Assembly: GCF_028737255.1 (NCBI RefSeq)
Contig: NZ_JAQZAN010000009.1
Location: 62,001-126,000 of the forward strand
Direction of reading: 5' to 3'
Source of the DNA: Actinomycetospora straminea
Lineage (GTDB): Bacteria > Actinomycetota > Actinomycetes > Mycobacteriales > Pseudonocardiaceae
Length of the DNA: 64,000 nt
Each line of letters starts with the position of its first letter. Positions within the stretch are counted from its first letter, which is position 1. Under the pieces are notes generated by a model. It was not told the DNA's origin and searched no databases. It saw only the letters and a program-made list of their open reading frames with translations. Position numbers and translations under genes: made by a program. Shown here piece after piece: positions 26,781 to 37,446 of this stretch.

Positions 26781-26867
26781 GCTCTCCACTTCGATCTTCC
26801 GAGAGTGTCACCGTCGTCGTCCCGATAACAGCAGCCACGACACCCTCGCGAGATCGAAGTGGAGAGC
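26781..26867. repeat. 87-base inverted repeat between convergent genes
   Basis: Perfect 17-base arms GCTCTCCACTTCGATCT (26781-26797) and its inverse (26851-26867). Pairing resumes inside with GAGAGTGTC against GACACCCTC. The centre GATAAC is unusually AT-rich for the window. It lies between the convergent exporter and reductase genes, so may act as bidirectional terminator or be a small mobile-element relic. Confidence 0.75.
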
Positions 26868-26897
26868 TGCCAGCGGGCCTCCCGCCGCGAGCCCGGC

Positions 26898-27755
26898 TCA
26901 GTCCTCCGCCGGCGCGTGGTGGTCGTGGTTGACGACGCCGCGGCGCCAGTAGCCGTCGACGTCGTGGTCGCGCTTGTCGAGGTCGTCCCGCGCGCGCAGC
27001 ATCCGCCGCACCGGGCGCAGCGCCCCGGCCTCGCCGGCGACCCACACGAAGCCGCGGCCGGCGGGGAAGGTCACGCCCGCGAGCGCGTCGTGCAGCAGCG
27101 TCGCCTCGCCGGCGGGCACGCCGTCGCGGTGCAGCCAGTGCACGGTGACGTCGGCGTCGGAGACGAGCTCCTGCTCCTCGGCGGCGTCGGCGACCTCGCA
27201 GAACACCTCGGCGCGCACCCCGGCGGGCAGCTCGGCGAGCCAGCGGCCGATCGCCGGCAGCGCGGTCTCGTCGCCCGCCAGCACGTACCAGTCGAGGTCG
27301 TCGGCGAGGATCTCGGAGCCACGCGGGCCGAGGACGCCGACCCGGCAGCCCGGGCACGCCGACGCGGCCCACGCCCCGGCGAGGCCGCCGGCGTGCACCA
27401 CCATGTCGACGTCGAGCTCGCCGGCCTCGCGGTCGAGGCGGCGCACGGTGTAGTCGCGGTAGGTGCGCGGCGTGCCCGGCGGCGGCGGGACCAGCCCGCG
27501 CTCGCCGATCGTCGGCATCACCGGCAGCTCCTCGCCCGGCGCGGGGAAGAAGAGCTTGACGTGGTCGGTGGCCGCCCCGGCCGGCATGCCGGTGAAATCG
27601 GCGGCGAGCGTCACCCGTGCCATGCGCGGCGTCAGCCGCTGCACGCGCACCACCTCGGCGAGGCGCGGGGTCAGCTCGTGCAGGACCCGGCGGACCGGGT
27701 TCGGCGCTCCGTCGATCCACGACTGCCCGGTGGGGCGGGTCTCGACGCTCGTCAT
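26898..27755 (-). CDS. siderophore-interacting protein (FAD-dependent ferric reductase, ViuB/SIP type)
   Basis: Cytoplasmic flavoprotein of 285 residues that reduces Fe(III) in imported siderophore so that iron is released. ATG 27755. N-terminal FAD-binding barrel (VQRLTPRMARVTLA; DHVKLFFP; RTYRDYTVRRLD, an RxYT/S flavin motif), then the NAD(P)H domain (DLDWYVLAGDETALPAIGRWL) and the characteristic C-terminal signature YWRRG-VVNHDHHAP. Final gene of the aryl carrier-MbtH-SIP operon, under the iron box at 28339. Family certain; cofactor preference unknown. Confidence 0.95.
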   Translation of the reverse strand: MTSVETRPTGQSWIDGAPNPVRRVLHELTPRLAEVVRVQRLTPRMARVTLAADFTGMPAGAATDHVKLFFPAPGEELPVMPTIGERGLVPPPPGTPRTYRDYTVRRLDREAGELDVDMVVHAGGLAGAWAASACPGCRVGVLGPRGSEILADDLDWYVLAGDETALPAIGRWLAELPAGVRAEVFCEVADAAEEQELVSDADVTVHWLHRDGVPAGEATLLHDALAGVTFPAGRGFVWVAGEAGALRPVRRMLRARDDLDKRDHDVDGYWRRGVVNHDHHAPAED

Positions 27756-27789
27756 CGCTCTCCTCCTCGGCGTGCGGCCGGCGAGTGGG

Positions 27790-28017
27790 TCAGGCGGTCC
27801 CGGCCGTGCGCTCGACGAGGCTGCGCGGCCGCAGGTCGGTCCAGTTCGTCTCGATGTACTCGACGCACGCCGCCCGGGTCTCGCCCTCGGGCGCCTCGCC
27901 CAGGACGACGGTCCAGCCGGCGGGGACGTCGGCGAACACCGGCCACAGGCTGTGCTGGCCCTCGTCGTTGACCAGCACGAGGAACCGGCCGTCCTCGTCG
28001 TCGAAGGGGTTCGTCAC
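27790..28017 (-). CDS. mbtH: MbtH-like NRPS chaperone
   Basis: 75 residues from GTG 28017 ([20 protein letters not shown]); a longer upstream frame lacks family sequence. All MbtH signatures are present: [19 protein letters not shown] and the C-terminal WTDLRPRSL. MbtH proteins bind adenylation domains and are needed for their solubility or activity, so this is expected to serve the five A domains of the two NRPSs. Lies between the aryl carrier protein and the reductase on the minus strand. Confidence 0.96.
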   Translation of the reverse strand: MTNPFDDEDGRFLVLVNDEGQHSLWPVFADVPAGWTVVLGEAPEGETRAACVEYIETNWTDLRPRSLVERTAGTA

Positions 28018-28064
28018 GCGGGAGCTCCCGTCAGGGGTCGGGTCGGTCGGTCGGATCGGGGACG

Positions 28065-28313
28065 TCAGGACCGGCCGAGCAGCCCCGCCCAGGCCTCGAG
28101 GGTGGGCGTCTCGGCGAGGTCGATGAAGCTCACCTCGGTGCCGTCGGCGCGCCACTGTTCCACCAGGCTCATGAGGCGGATGGAGTCCAGGCCGCGGTCG
28201 AGCAGGTCGTCACCGTCGCCGATCGCCTCGGGCGGCTCGTCCAGGGCGCGGGCGACGTCGGTGCGCATCCGCTCGAGGTCGACACCGGATCCGTCCGGGG
28301 TGGCCACGTGCAC
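28065..28313 (-). CDS. free-standing aryl carrier protein
   Basis: 82 residues from GTG 28313 (a second GTG at 28307 has the better distance from GGAGAGG). The phosphopantetheine-attachment serine is in [16 protein letters not shown], followed by [17 protein letters not shown], the pattern of the carrier domain fused to isochorismatase in EntB/DhbB. Here it is separate, and the isochorismatase at 31428 correspondingly lacks it. It should receive DHB from the AMP ligase and present it to the first C domain of NRPS 1. First gene of its operon, directly behind an iron box. No phosphopantetheinyl transferase gene is in the window. Confidence 0.93.
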   Translation of the reverse strand: MHVATPDGSGVDLERMRTDVARALDEPPEAIGDGDDLLDRGLDSIRLMSLVEQWRADGTEVSFIDLAETPTLEAWAGLLGRS

Positions 28314-28338
28314 GTCCTCTCCGTCGACGACCGCTACC

Positions 28339-28357
28339 GTAACTGAGGCTAACCTAA
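28339..28357. promoter_or_regulatory. iron box before the aryl carrier/MbtH/SIP operon
   Basis: GTAACTGAGGCTAACCTAA agrees with the IdeR/DmdR1 consensus at 15 of 19 positions, the right half being perfect. It lies 26 bases before the carrier protein start. Confidence 0.88.
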
Positions 28358-28376
28358 GCAGATCACGCGGGCAGTG

Positions 28377-29255
28377 TCAGGCGTCACCGAGCGCCCCGGA
28401 CCCGACGGGGTCCTCGGCGCGGGCTGCCTCGCGGCGCTGCCGCCGGATCTCGCGACCAGCAGGAACGATCATCGGGGTGCCGGTCTGCGGGTCCGGTACG
28501 ACCGCGCACGTGATCCCGAAGACCGCCCGGACGAGGTCGGCGTCGACGATCTCGCCGGGCGGGCCCTGGGCGACGATCCGGCCCTCGCGCATCGCGATGA
28601 GGTGGGTGGCGTAGCGGCAGGCCTGGTTGAGGTCGTGCAGCACCGCGACCAGGGTGCGCTCGCCGCCGGCGTGCAGGTCCGCGCACAGGTCGAGGACGTC
28701 GAGCTGGAAGGCGATGTCGAGGAACGTCGTCGGCTCGTCGAGCAGCAGCAGCGGGGTCTGCTGCGCGAGCACCATGGCGATCCACACCCGCTGGCGCTGG
28801 CCGCCGGAGAGCTGGCCGACGTCGCGCTCGGCGAGCTCGGTGACCCCGGTGGCCGCCATCGCGTCGCGCACCGCCTCCTCGTCGGTCACCGACCACTGCC
28901 GCAGCAGCGACTGGTGCGGGTAGCGCCCGCGCGCGACGAGGTCGAGCACGGTGATGCCGTCGGGCGCGGTCGGACTCTGCGGGAGCAGCGCGAGCCGGCG
29001 CGCGACCTCCTTCGGCCCGTACGACGAGATCACGCGGTCGTCGAGCAGCACCCGCCCCGCCGCCGGCTTGATCATGCGCGCAAGGCCGCGGAGCAGCGTG
29101 GACTTGCCGCACGCGTTGGGCCCGACGACCACGGTGAAGGACCCGTCGGGCACGGCGACGTCGAGGTCGCGGATGACGGTGCGCTGCTCGTAGGCCAGCG
29201 TGACGCCCTCGGCCCGCAGCCGTGCCCCGTCCCCCGGCACATCGCCCGCGCTCAT
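28377..29255 (-). CDS. Fe-siderophore ABC importer A, ATPase (FepC type)
   Basis: 292 residues from ATG 29255, whose ATGA overlaps the upstream permease stop; the longer frame upstream is not used. Walker A GPNACGKST (Ala where most have Gly), Q-loop LLPQS, signature LSGGQRQRVWIAM, Walker B LLLLDEPTTFLD and H-loop HDLN. FepC/FhuC-type ATPase that powers ferric-siderophore import from the cytoplasmic face. Last gene of the long operon that starts with the ornithine hydroxylase. About 69% of the sequence motifs are shared with the second ATPase at 38475 by eye, but no alignment was run. Confidence 0.95.
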   Translation of the reverse strand: MSAGDVPGDGARLRAEGVTLAYEQRTVIRDLDVAVPDGSFTVVVGPNACGKSTLLRGLARMIKPAAGRVLLDDRVISSYGPKEVARRLALLPQSPTAPDGITVLDLVARGRYPHQSLLRQWSVTDEEAVRDAMAATGVTELAERDVGQLSGGQRQRVWIAMVLAQQTPLLLLDEPTTFLDIAFQLDVLDLCADLHAGGERTLVAVLHDLNQACRYATHLIAMREGRIVAQGPPGEIVDADLVRAVFGITCAVVPDPQTGTPMIVPAGREIRRQRREAARAEDPVGSGALGDA

Positions 29256-30319
29256 CGTCCTGCCCTCCACTCCCTGGCGAGCAACCACACGAGGTAGAGC
29301 CCGCCGATGGCCGCGGTCATGGTGCCCGCGGGGAACTGCGTCGGCGCGGCGAGGCGCTGGCCGAGCACGTCCCCGGCGAGCAGCAGCACCGCACCCATGA
29401 GCCCCGCGGCCACCATGCCCGGCCCGGTGGTGCCGGTGACCCGGCGGGCGAGCTGCGGCGCGGCGAGCGCGACGAAGGCGATCGGGCCGACGGCGGCGGT
29501 CGCGACGCCGACGAGCGCCACGCCGACCAGCAGCGTCACCACCCGCGTGCGCTCGACGGTGACGCCCAGGCCGCGCGCCACGTCGTCGCCCATGCCGAGC
29601 AGGTCGAGCCGGCGGCTGCCCGCGACCGCGATCGGCACGAGCAGCACCAGCGCGACCGCCACGGCGAGCACCTCGGGCCAGCTGCGGCCGTTGAGCGTGC
29701 CGACGAGCCAGCTCTGCGCCGCGACCGCGGTGGACAGGTCGGTGCGCAGGATGAGGAAGTTGTTCAGCGCCGCGAGCACGGCGTTGACGCCGATGCCGAC
29801 GAGCACCAGGCGGTACCCGCCGACCGCCCCGCCGAGCAGGGCCTGGACGGCGAGCGCGGTGACGAGGGTGCCGACGATCGCGCCGATGGTCGTGCCGGTG
29901 GGTCCGCCGCCGACCAGGACGATCGACACGAGCGCCCCGGTGGCCGCGCCCGTGGTGAAGCCCAGCAGGTCGGGGCTCGCGAGGTTGTTGCGCGCGAGCG
30001 ACTGGAACACCGCGCCGGCCACCCCCAGCGCCGCGCCGACGACGAGCGCCACGGCGACCCGCGGCAGACGCAGCCCCACCACGACGTACTGCTGGGCGCG
30101 CGACCCGCTGCCCGTCAGCGCGCCGACGACCTGGCCGAGCGAGAGCCGGTAGTCGCCGAGGGTCAGGGCCATCGCCGCGAGGACGACGGCGACGACGAGC
30201 AGCACCACGACGCCGGTGACCGTGCGCGTGTGCACGCGCAGCGAGACCCGCGGGGTGCGCACCACGGGCCCGGTGGGCAGGACCGTGTTGCTCACGGTCC
30301 TGCTCACGGTCCCGCTCAC
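29252..30319 (-). CDS. Fe-siderophore ABC importer A, permease (FepG/FecD type)
   Basis: 355 residues from GTG 30319 (GTGA overlap with the next gene upstream). FecCD/BtuC family: about nine to ten hydrophobic segments, LRLPRVAVALVVGAALGVAGAVFQ, NNLASPDLLGFTTGAA and the ATPase-coupling loop GDDVARGLGVTVERTR, with PIAFVALAAPQLAR near the C-terminus. Forms the transmembrane channel with the protein at 30316. Confidence 0.94.
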   Translation of the reverse strand: MSGTVSRTVSNTVLPTGPVVRTPRVSLRVHTRTVTGVVVLLVVAVVLAAMALTLGDYRLSLGQVVGALTGSGSRAQQYVVVGLRLPRVAVALVVGAALGVAGAVFQSLARNNLASPDLLGFTTGAATGALVSIVLVGGGPTGTTIGAIVGTLVTALAVQALLGGAVGGYRLVLVGIGVNAVLAALNNFLILRTDLSTAVAAQSWLVGTLNGRSWPEVLAVAVALVLLVPIAVAGSRRLDLLGMGDDVARGLGVTVERTRVVTLLVGVALVGVATAAVGPIAFVALAAPQLARRVTGTTGPGMVAAGLMGAVLLLAGDVLGQRLAAPTQFPAGTMTAAIGGLYLVWLLAREWRAGR

Positions 30320-31431
30320 AGCGCCACCACCCGCCGGCGCCGGGCGATCGCCAGGAACACCGGTGCGCCGACGAACGCCGCCACCACCCCGACCTCGAGC
30401 TCGGCGGGGATCGCGACCACGCGCCCGATGACGTCGGCCGCGACGACCAGCAGCCCGCCGAGCACCATCGACCACGGCACGACCCACCGCTGGTCGGGCC
30501 CGGTGACCACGCGCGCGAGGTGCGGCACGGCGAGCCCCACGAAGGCGATCGGGCCGCACGCGGCGGTGGCGCCGCCGCACAGCAGCACGATCCCGATCCC
30601 GGTCAGCATCCGGATGCGCCCGACGCGCACGCCGAGCGCGCGGGCGGTCTCCTCGCCGAGCGCCAGGGCGTTGAGGGCGCGCGCGAGCCCGAGCGCGAGC
30701 AGCCCCCCGACGACGAGGAACGGCAGCACCTGCAGCAGCGCCTGCGGGTCGCGCCCGGTCAGCGAGCCGACGCGCCACACCCGGAACTGGTCGAAGGTGG
30801 TGGCGTCGACGAGCACCACGGCGTAGATGACGCCCTGCAGCGACGCCCCGATCGCCGTCCCGGCCAGCGCGAGGCGCGCGGGTGTCGCGCCGCTGCGGCC
30901 CGTGGCGCCGAGCAGGTAGACCAGCACGGCGACGAGCGCGGCCCCGGCCAGCGAGAACCACACGTAGCCGTTCAGCGTCGTGATGCCGAACAGCAGGATC
31001 CCGGCGACGATCGCGGCCGACGCGCCCCAGTTGACGCCCAGGACGCCGGGGTCGGCGAGCGGGTTGCGGGTCAGCGCCTGCATGAGCGCCCCCGCCGCCC
31101 CGAGCGCGAGCCCGACCGCGAGGCCCAGCAGCGTCCGTGGCAGGCGCTGCTCGAGCACGATCACCGCGTCGGTGTCGGCGGGCCCCGACGGCCCGTGCAG
31201 CAGCGCGTCGAGCACGACGCCCGGCGGGATGCCGCGGCTCCCCACCATGAGGCTCGCGACCGCCGCCAGCGCCAGGAGCACGCCCGCGACGACCAGGCCG
31301 CCCGCCCGTAGGCTCGTGGGGCGGGTCGGCGACCGCTCGACCCCGCCGCCGCGGTCGGCCGTGGGCTCGGTGGGCTCGGTGGGCTCGGTGGGCTCGGTGG
31401 GCTCGGTGGGCTCGGTGGGCACTGCCGTCAC
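30316..31431 (-). CDS. Fe-siderophore ABC importer A, permease (FepD type), with Pro-Thr-Glu repeat N-terminus
   Basis: 371 residues from GTG 31431, overlapping the isochorismatase stop by four bases. FecCD family: EQRLPRTLLGLAVGLALGAAGAL, TRNPLADPGVLGVNWGA, GEETARALGVRVGRIR, GPIAFVGLAVPHLAR. The N-terminal cytoplasmic tail is seven Pro-Thr(-Glu) units encoded by a 9-bp tandem DNA repeat (31361-31420), not seen in the paralogue at 40393. Partner of the permease at 29252. Confidence 0.94.
   Translation of the reverse strand: MTAVPTEPTEPTEPTEPTEPTEPTADRGGGVERSPTRPTSLRAGGLVVAGVLLALAAVASLMVGSRGIPPGVVLDALLHGPSGPADTDAVIVLEQRLPRTLLGLAVGLALGAAGALMQALTRNPLADPGVLGVNWGASAAIVAGILLFGITTLNGYVWFSLAGAALVAVLVYLLGATGRSGATPARLALAGTAIGASLQGVIYAVVLVDATTFDQFRVWRVGSLTGRDPQALLQVLPFLVVGGLLALGLARALNALALGEETARALGVRVGRIRMLTGIGIVLLCGGATAACGPIAFVGLAVPHLARVVTGPDQRWVVPWSMVLGGLLVVAADVIGRVVAIPAELEVGVVAAFVGAPVFLAIARRRRVVAL
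31361..31420. repeat. 9-bp tandem repeat, 6.7 units
   Basis: Six exact GTGGGCTCG units from 31361 plus a partial GTGGGC. In the coding direction each unit is Pro-Thr-Glu, at residues 5-24 of the permease. Exact identity between units suggests recent slippage expansion; length is likely to vary between strains, keeping frame. Confidence 0.95.
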
Positions 31432-32107
31432 GCCGGCGCCTCCCGGACGGCAGCGGGCGCGGCCGGATCGAGGGCCCGCAGCGCGTCGGTGGTGGCGAGG
31501 ACGACGCCGCAGCGCTGGGCGGTCCAGGTGAGGGCCTGCTCGTGGTGGTCGCGGGAGAAGTCGGCGACGGCGTCGGCGACGAGGAACGGCTGCACGTCGC
31601 GCATGAAGGCGTCCACGGCCGTCACCATGCACCCGATGTGGGCGTAGATGCCGGTGATCACCAGCTGGTCGCGGCCCCGGTCGGCGAGCATCTGCTCGAG
31701 CGGCGATCGCTGGAACGCGCTGTAGCGCCACTTCGTCAGCACCTCGTCGCCCGCCGCCGGCGTGAGCTCGTCGACGATCGCGACCACGTCGGGGTCCTTC
31801 GCGTAGGCGGCCGCCGGGCCGCGGCCCCAGAAGTCGTCGAGCAGGCCCCGGTCGGCGGGCGGCTGCACGCCGGGCTGCGCGGTGTACACGACCGGCACGC
31901 CCAGCTCGCGGGCCCGCGCCGTCAGCGTCGCGATGTTCTCGATGACCTGGCTGACCGGCTCCTCGGTGCGCGAGAACGGCGCCAGGAAGTAGCGCTGCAT
32001 GTCGTGCACGAGCAGCACCGCGCGGGCAGGGTCGGGCGACCAGTCCGGCCGGCTCGCCGGCAGCTCGTGCGCCCGCGGCAGGGCGTAGGGCGCGATCGAC
32101 GGCAGGC

Positions 32108-32111
<4 letters not shown>
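31428..32111 (-). CDS. dhbB: isochorismatase (DhbB/EntB N-terminal type, no carrier domain)
   Basis: Hydrolyses isochorismate to 2,3-dihydro-2,3-dihydroxybenzoate and pyruvate. 227 residues from GTG 32111. Isochorismatase signatures: [13 protein letters not shown] (catalytic Asp), [31 protein letters not shown] (Lys) and [19 protein letters not shown] (catalytic Cys). The aryl carrier domain normally at the C-terminus is absent and encoded separately at 28065. Starts and stops overlap its neighbours by four bases, so tightly coupled with the AMP ligase. Confidence 0.96.
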
Positions 32112-33804
<1,693 letters not shown>

Positions 33805-33808
<4 letters not shown>

Positions 33809-35097
33809 GGCGTGGCCTCCAGCCCCAGCGCCGTGAGCAGGGTGCGGAACTTGGCGCCGGTCTCGGCGAGCTCGGCCTCGGGCCGGGAGCCCTCGACGAT
33901 CCCGGCCCCGGCGAACACCGTCGCGACCCGCCCGGCGACCTCGGCGCACCGGATCGCGATGGCCCATTCGCCGTCGCCCTCGGCGTCGCACCAGCCGACG
34001 AGACCGGCGTACCAGCCGCGGTCGAACCCCTCGAGCTCGGCGATCACCTCGCGCGCCACCGGGGTCGGCTCGCCGCCCACCGCGGGCGTCGGGTGCAGCG
34101 CCTCGGCGAGCTCGAGCGAGGACGGCGCGGGGTCGCGCAGCCGGCCCTCGATGCGGGTGGCGAGGTGCCACAGCGCCGAGGTCCGGGTCAGGCTCGGGCG
34201 CGCGGGGACGTCCAGCGACGTGCAGTAGGGCGCGAGCCGCTCGGCCACCCGCTCGACGACCAGGGCGTGCTCGCGGTGGTCCTTGGTCGACGCCGCGAGC
34301 GCCTCCCCGCGGCGGGCGTCCTCCTCGGGGTCCGGGCTGCGCGGTGCGGTGCCGGCCAGCGGCTGCGAGAGCACGGTGTGGCCGCGGCGGGACACGAGCA
34401 GCTCCGGGCTGGCACCGAGCAGGGTGCGGCGGGGCGCGGTGGGGTCGGTAGGACCCGTCGGCTCGGGGTCCTCGACGTCGGCCGCGAACGCGTAGCCCGA
34501 CGGGTTGCGGGCCGCGAGGCGCTCGAGCAGGGCGGTGACGTCGACGTCCTCGGGCGCGGTGAGCGTCGCCGAGCGCGCGAGCACGACCTTGGTCAGGCGC
34601 CCCTCGTCGATCATCTCCAGGGCCCGGCGCACGGCCGCGGCGTAGCGCGGGGGCGGCGGCTCCTCGCGGAAGTCCCAGCGGGTGCCGATCGACGCGGGCG
34701 CCGACGGCGGCGCGGTCAGCGGCGGGGCGGCGGGCGCCTGGTCGACGGTGGGCCGCACGGTCGGCGTGCGCTCGACCCGGGCGGGCACGACCAGGCGCGC
34801 GCGGCCGGGCGCGAACCCGACCGCGCCCACGACCACCGGGTCCGGGTTGCCGGCCTCGCGCTCGGCGGCCAGCGTCGCGGCGGCGGCGACGCCCACGCTC
34901 GCGCCGGGCTCCTCGGGCACGCGCGCCCGCACCCCGGCGGTGCGCAGCGTGACGTCCCGGGTGGAGAAGAGGAACGCCCCGGGCGCCGAGCCGGGGGTGG
35001 GCAGGGACTCGGGGTGTCGCTCGGGCAGGGACGCGGGCGGGGCAGCGGGATCGCCCGTCCCGGACTCCGGACCGGCGCTGGTCGGGATGCTGGTCAT
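33805..35097 (-). CDS. dhbC: isochorismate synthase (DhbC/EntC)
   Basis: Converts chorismate to isochorismate, the first step to DHB. 430 residues from ATG 35097, 46 bases after dhbA. The chorismate-binding domain is present: [71 protein letters not shown] and the C-terminal [20 protein letters not shown]. The first 35 residues and a Pro-rich stretch near 120-135 are lineage-specific filler. Member of the DHB sub-operon. Confidence 0.96.
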
Positions 35098-35142
35098 GGG
35101 GTCCTCTCACGGTGCGTGCCGAGCGGGACGGACGGGCCGGGC

Positions 35143-35919
35143 TCAGGGGCCCAGGGACGCGCCGCCGTCGACGTAGACGGTCTGCAGCGTCACGTGGCGG
35201 GCGGCGTCGGAGGCGAGGAACGCGACGACCTCGGCGACGTCCTCGGGGGCCGCGACGCGCCCCAGCGGGATGCCCGCCTTGAACGTCTCGGGCGACCCGG
35301 CGACGAGCGCGGCGTGGTCGGCGGGCAGGTCGCCCATCGCGGTCAGCATCGGGGTGTCGGTGGAGCCGGGGCAGACGACGTTGGCGCGCACGCCCCGGCC
35401 GGCGAGCTCGAGGCCGAGCACGCGCGTCACGGCGACCGCCGCGGCCTTCGACGCCGCGTACGCGGCCATGCCCATCCGCGGGACGCCCGCGGCGTTCGAC
35501 GCGACCGTGACCACCGATCCCGCGCCGCGCTCGGCCAGGCGCGCGCCGACCGCCCGGCAGGCGTGCATGACCCCGGTGGCGTTGACGTCGAGGCAGCGCT
35601 GCCAGTCGGCGTCGTCCAGCTCGGTGACACGGCCGACGGCCAGCACGCCCGCGACGTTGACCAGCGTGCCCAGCGGGCCGAGCGTCTCCTCGGCGGCGTC
35701 GGCGGCCTTGTGCACCGCCGCGCCGTCGGTGACGTCGGCCGGCACCGCGACCGCCGACCCGCCGTGCTCGCGCACCGCCGCGGCGGCCGCCTCCACGGCC
35801 TCGGCGTCGCGGTCGAGCAGCGCGACCGGCGTGCCGGCGTCGGCGAGGCGAAGGCAGACCGCCCGGCCGATCCCGCCCGCGGCGCCGGTGACCAGGGCGG
35901 CGCCCGCAGGACCGGTCAC
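35143..35919 (-). CDS. dhbA: 2,3-dihydro-2,3-dihydroxybenzoate dehydrogenase (DhbA/EntA)
   Basis: Short-chain dehydrogenase of 258 residues that oxidises dihydro-DHB to DHB with NAD+. GTG 35919 overlaps the hydroxylase stop. NAD motif [19 protein letters not shown], and catalytic YAASK with a preceding VASNAAG region. As an SDR alone it could be many things; its position between the hydroxylase and isochorismate synthase, with all other DHB genes present, makes the assignment firm. Confidence 0.93.
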   Translation of the reverse strand: MTGPAGAALVTGAAGGIGRAVCLRLADAGTPVALLDRDAEAVEAAAAAVREHGGSAVAVPADVTDGAAVHKAADAAEETLGPLGTLVNVAGVLAVGRVTELDDADWQRCLDVNATGVMHACRAVGARLAERGAGSVVTVASNAAGVPRMGMAAYAASKAAAVAVTRVLGLELAGRGVRANVVCPGSTDTPMLTAMGDLPADHAALVAGSPETFKAGIPLGRVAAPEDVAEVVAFLASDAARHVTLQTVYVDGGASLGP

Positions 35920-37343
35920 GACGTCACCACCCCCGGGTCCCCCCACCCCGGCCCGACGGTGGCGGGCTCGCCGGCCTGGTCGTGGGCCACCGGCAGCTCC
36001 GGGGTGGGGCGCCGGTGCCCGAGCACCGAGTCGAGGATCTCGCCGGCGCGCACGGCCGTCGTCGACAGCAGCGTCGAGCTGATGCCGTGGGTGTGCTCGG
36101 TCGGCCCCTGCAGGTAGATGCCGGCGTGCAGGGGCTCGACGGTGTGCAGGCGGTAGTCGCGCTCGACGAGCAGCTCGCCGTCCTCGGCGCGCCGGCACCA
36201 CGCGCCCACGTCGCCGAGGAAGGCGCTGGGGTCGATCGGGCGGTAGCCGGTGGCGTAGACGAGCACGTCGGCGGTGACCGTGCGCGGGTTGCCCGTCGGC
36301 AGGAACTCGATGTCGACCTCGATCGGCCCGACCTCGCTCCCGCGGACCTCCGCGACCCGGCACGCGCCGTGCACGAACAGCCGCTGCTCGCCGCCGACCT
36401 GCTCCTGGTAGGCCCGCCGGTAGAGCTCCTGGATCAGCTCCGGGTCGACCACCGAGTAGTTCGTGTTCGCGTGGTAGTCCATGAGCATCTGCTTGACCTC
36501 GCCGGACGCCGCGTAGAAGTGGTCCACGGCCTCCGGGTCGAAGATCCTGTTCGCGAACGACGTGTCGTCGGCGGGGCTGTAGCCGTAGCGCGAGAACACC
36601 GAGTGCACCTCGGCCGCGTCCACGCGCTCGTGCAGGTAGCTCGTGGTCTCCGCCGCGCTCTGGCCGGCGCCGACGACGACGAAGCGCCGCGAGTGCCGCC
36701 GGCCGTGCCCGAGCTCGCGCAGGCGCGGCAGCAGCTCGCTGTTGTGCCAGACGCAGGGACCCCGCTGGCCCCCTGCCGGCAGCCACGGCACGAGGCCGGT
36801 GGCGAGCACGAGGTTGCGGGTGCGCACCACGCGCGCGGTCGAGGCGTCGCCGTCGGCGTCGCGCAGGACGACGTCGAGCTGGTCGACGGTGCCGTCCGGG
36901 CCGGTCACCGGCTGCACGCCGACCGCCCGCGTCCCGTACGACACGAGGTGGCGCACGTCCGCGGCGCACCACTCGAGGTAGTCGTGGAACTCCACCCGCG
37001 ACGGGAACATCGTCTTGGTGTTGATGAAATCGGCGAGCCGGCCCTGGCCCTGCAGGTAGTTGAGGAACGAGCGCGGGCTCGTCGGGTCCCGCATCGTCAC
37101 CAGGTCCTTGAGGAAGGACACCTGCATCGTGGCGCCCTCGAGCAGCATCCCCCGGTGCCACCCGAAGGCGGCCTGCTGCTCGACGAACGCCGCCTGGATG
37201 CGCCCCTCGCCCGGGGCCGCCCGCTCGTTGTGCTCCTGGACGGCCAGGGCCAGCGCGAGGTTCGACGGACCGAACCCCACCCCCAGGACGTCGACGACGT
37301 CCGCTCCGTCGTCGGGACCGGCTCGCCCCGGCTCGCGACTCAT
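35916..37343 (-). CDS. L-ornithine N5-monooxygenase (SidA/PvdA/CchB family)
   Basis: FAD/NADPH enzyme of 475 residues that hydroxylates the side-chain amine, normally of L-ornithine, to make hydroxamate precursors. ATG 37343 behind GAGGAGAGCG. Motifs: FAD site [36 protein letters not shown] (split by eye from the family's conserved block), NADPH site [15 protein letters not shown] and C-terminal ATGYRP. First gene of the operon reading through dhbA, dhbC, dhbE, dhbB and importer A, behind an almost perfect iron box. Ornithine rather than lysine is favoured by the CchA-like formyltransferase. Confidence 0.94.
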   Translation of the reverse strand: MSREPGRAGPDDGADVVDVLGVGFGPSNLALALAVQEHNERAAPGEGRIQAAFVEQQAAFGWHRGMLLEGATMQVSFLKDLVTMRDPTSPRSFLNYLQGQGRLADFINTKTMFPSRVEFHDYLEWCAADVRHLVSYGTRAVGVQPVTGPDGTVDQLDVVLRDADGDASTARVVRTRNLVLATGLVPWLPAGGQRGPCVWHNSELLPRLRELGHGRRHSRRFVVVGAGQSAAETTSYLHERVDAAEVHSVFSRYGYSPADDTSFANRIFDPEAVDHFYAASGEVKQMLMDYHANTNYSVVDPELIQELYRRAYQEQVGGEQRLFVHGACRVAEVRGSEVGPIEVDIEFLPTGNPRTVTADVLVYATGYRPIDPSAFLGDVGAWCRRAEDGELLVERDYRLHTVEPLHAGIYLQGPTEHTHGISSTLLSTTAVRAGEILDSVLGHRRPTPELPVAHDQAGEPATVGPGWGDPGVVTS

Positions 37344-37371
37344 CGCTCTCCTCGCCGTCGACGCATGATCG

Positions 37372-37390
37372 TTAGGGGACCCTAACCTAA
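37372..37390. promoter_or_regulatory. iron box before the hydroxylase/DHB/importer A operon
   Basis: TTAGGGGACCCTAACCTAA matches the IdeR/DmdR1 consensus at 15 of 19 positions with both outer arms intact. It lies 29 bases before the hydroxylase start. Confidence 0.9.
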
Positions 37391-37446
37391 CCCGCACGCG
37401 TCGGGCGACGTCAGTGTCGGCCCGGACACACCCCGTGACGACGCCC

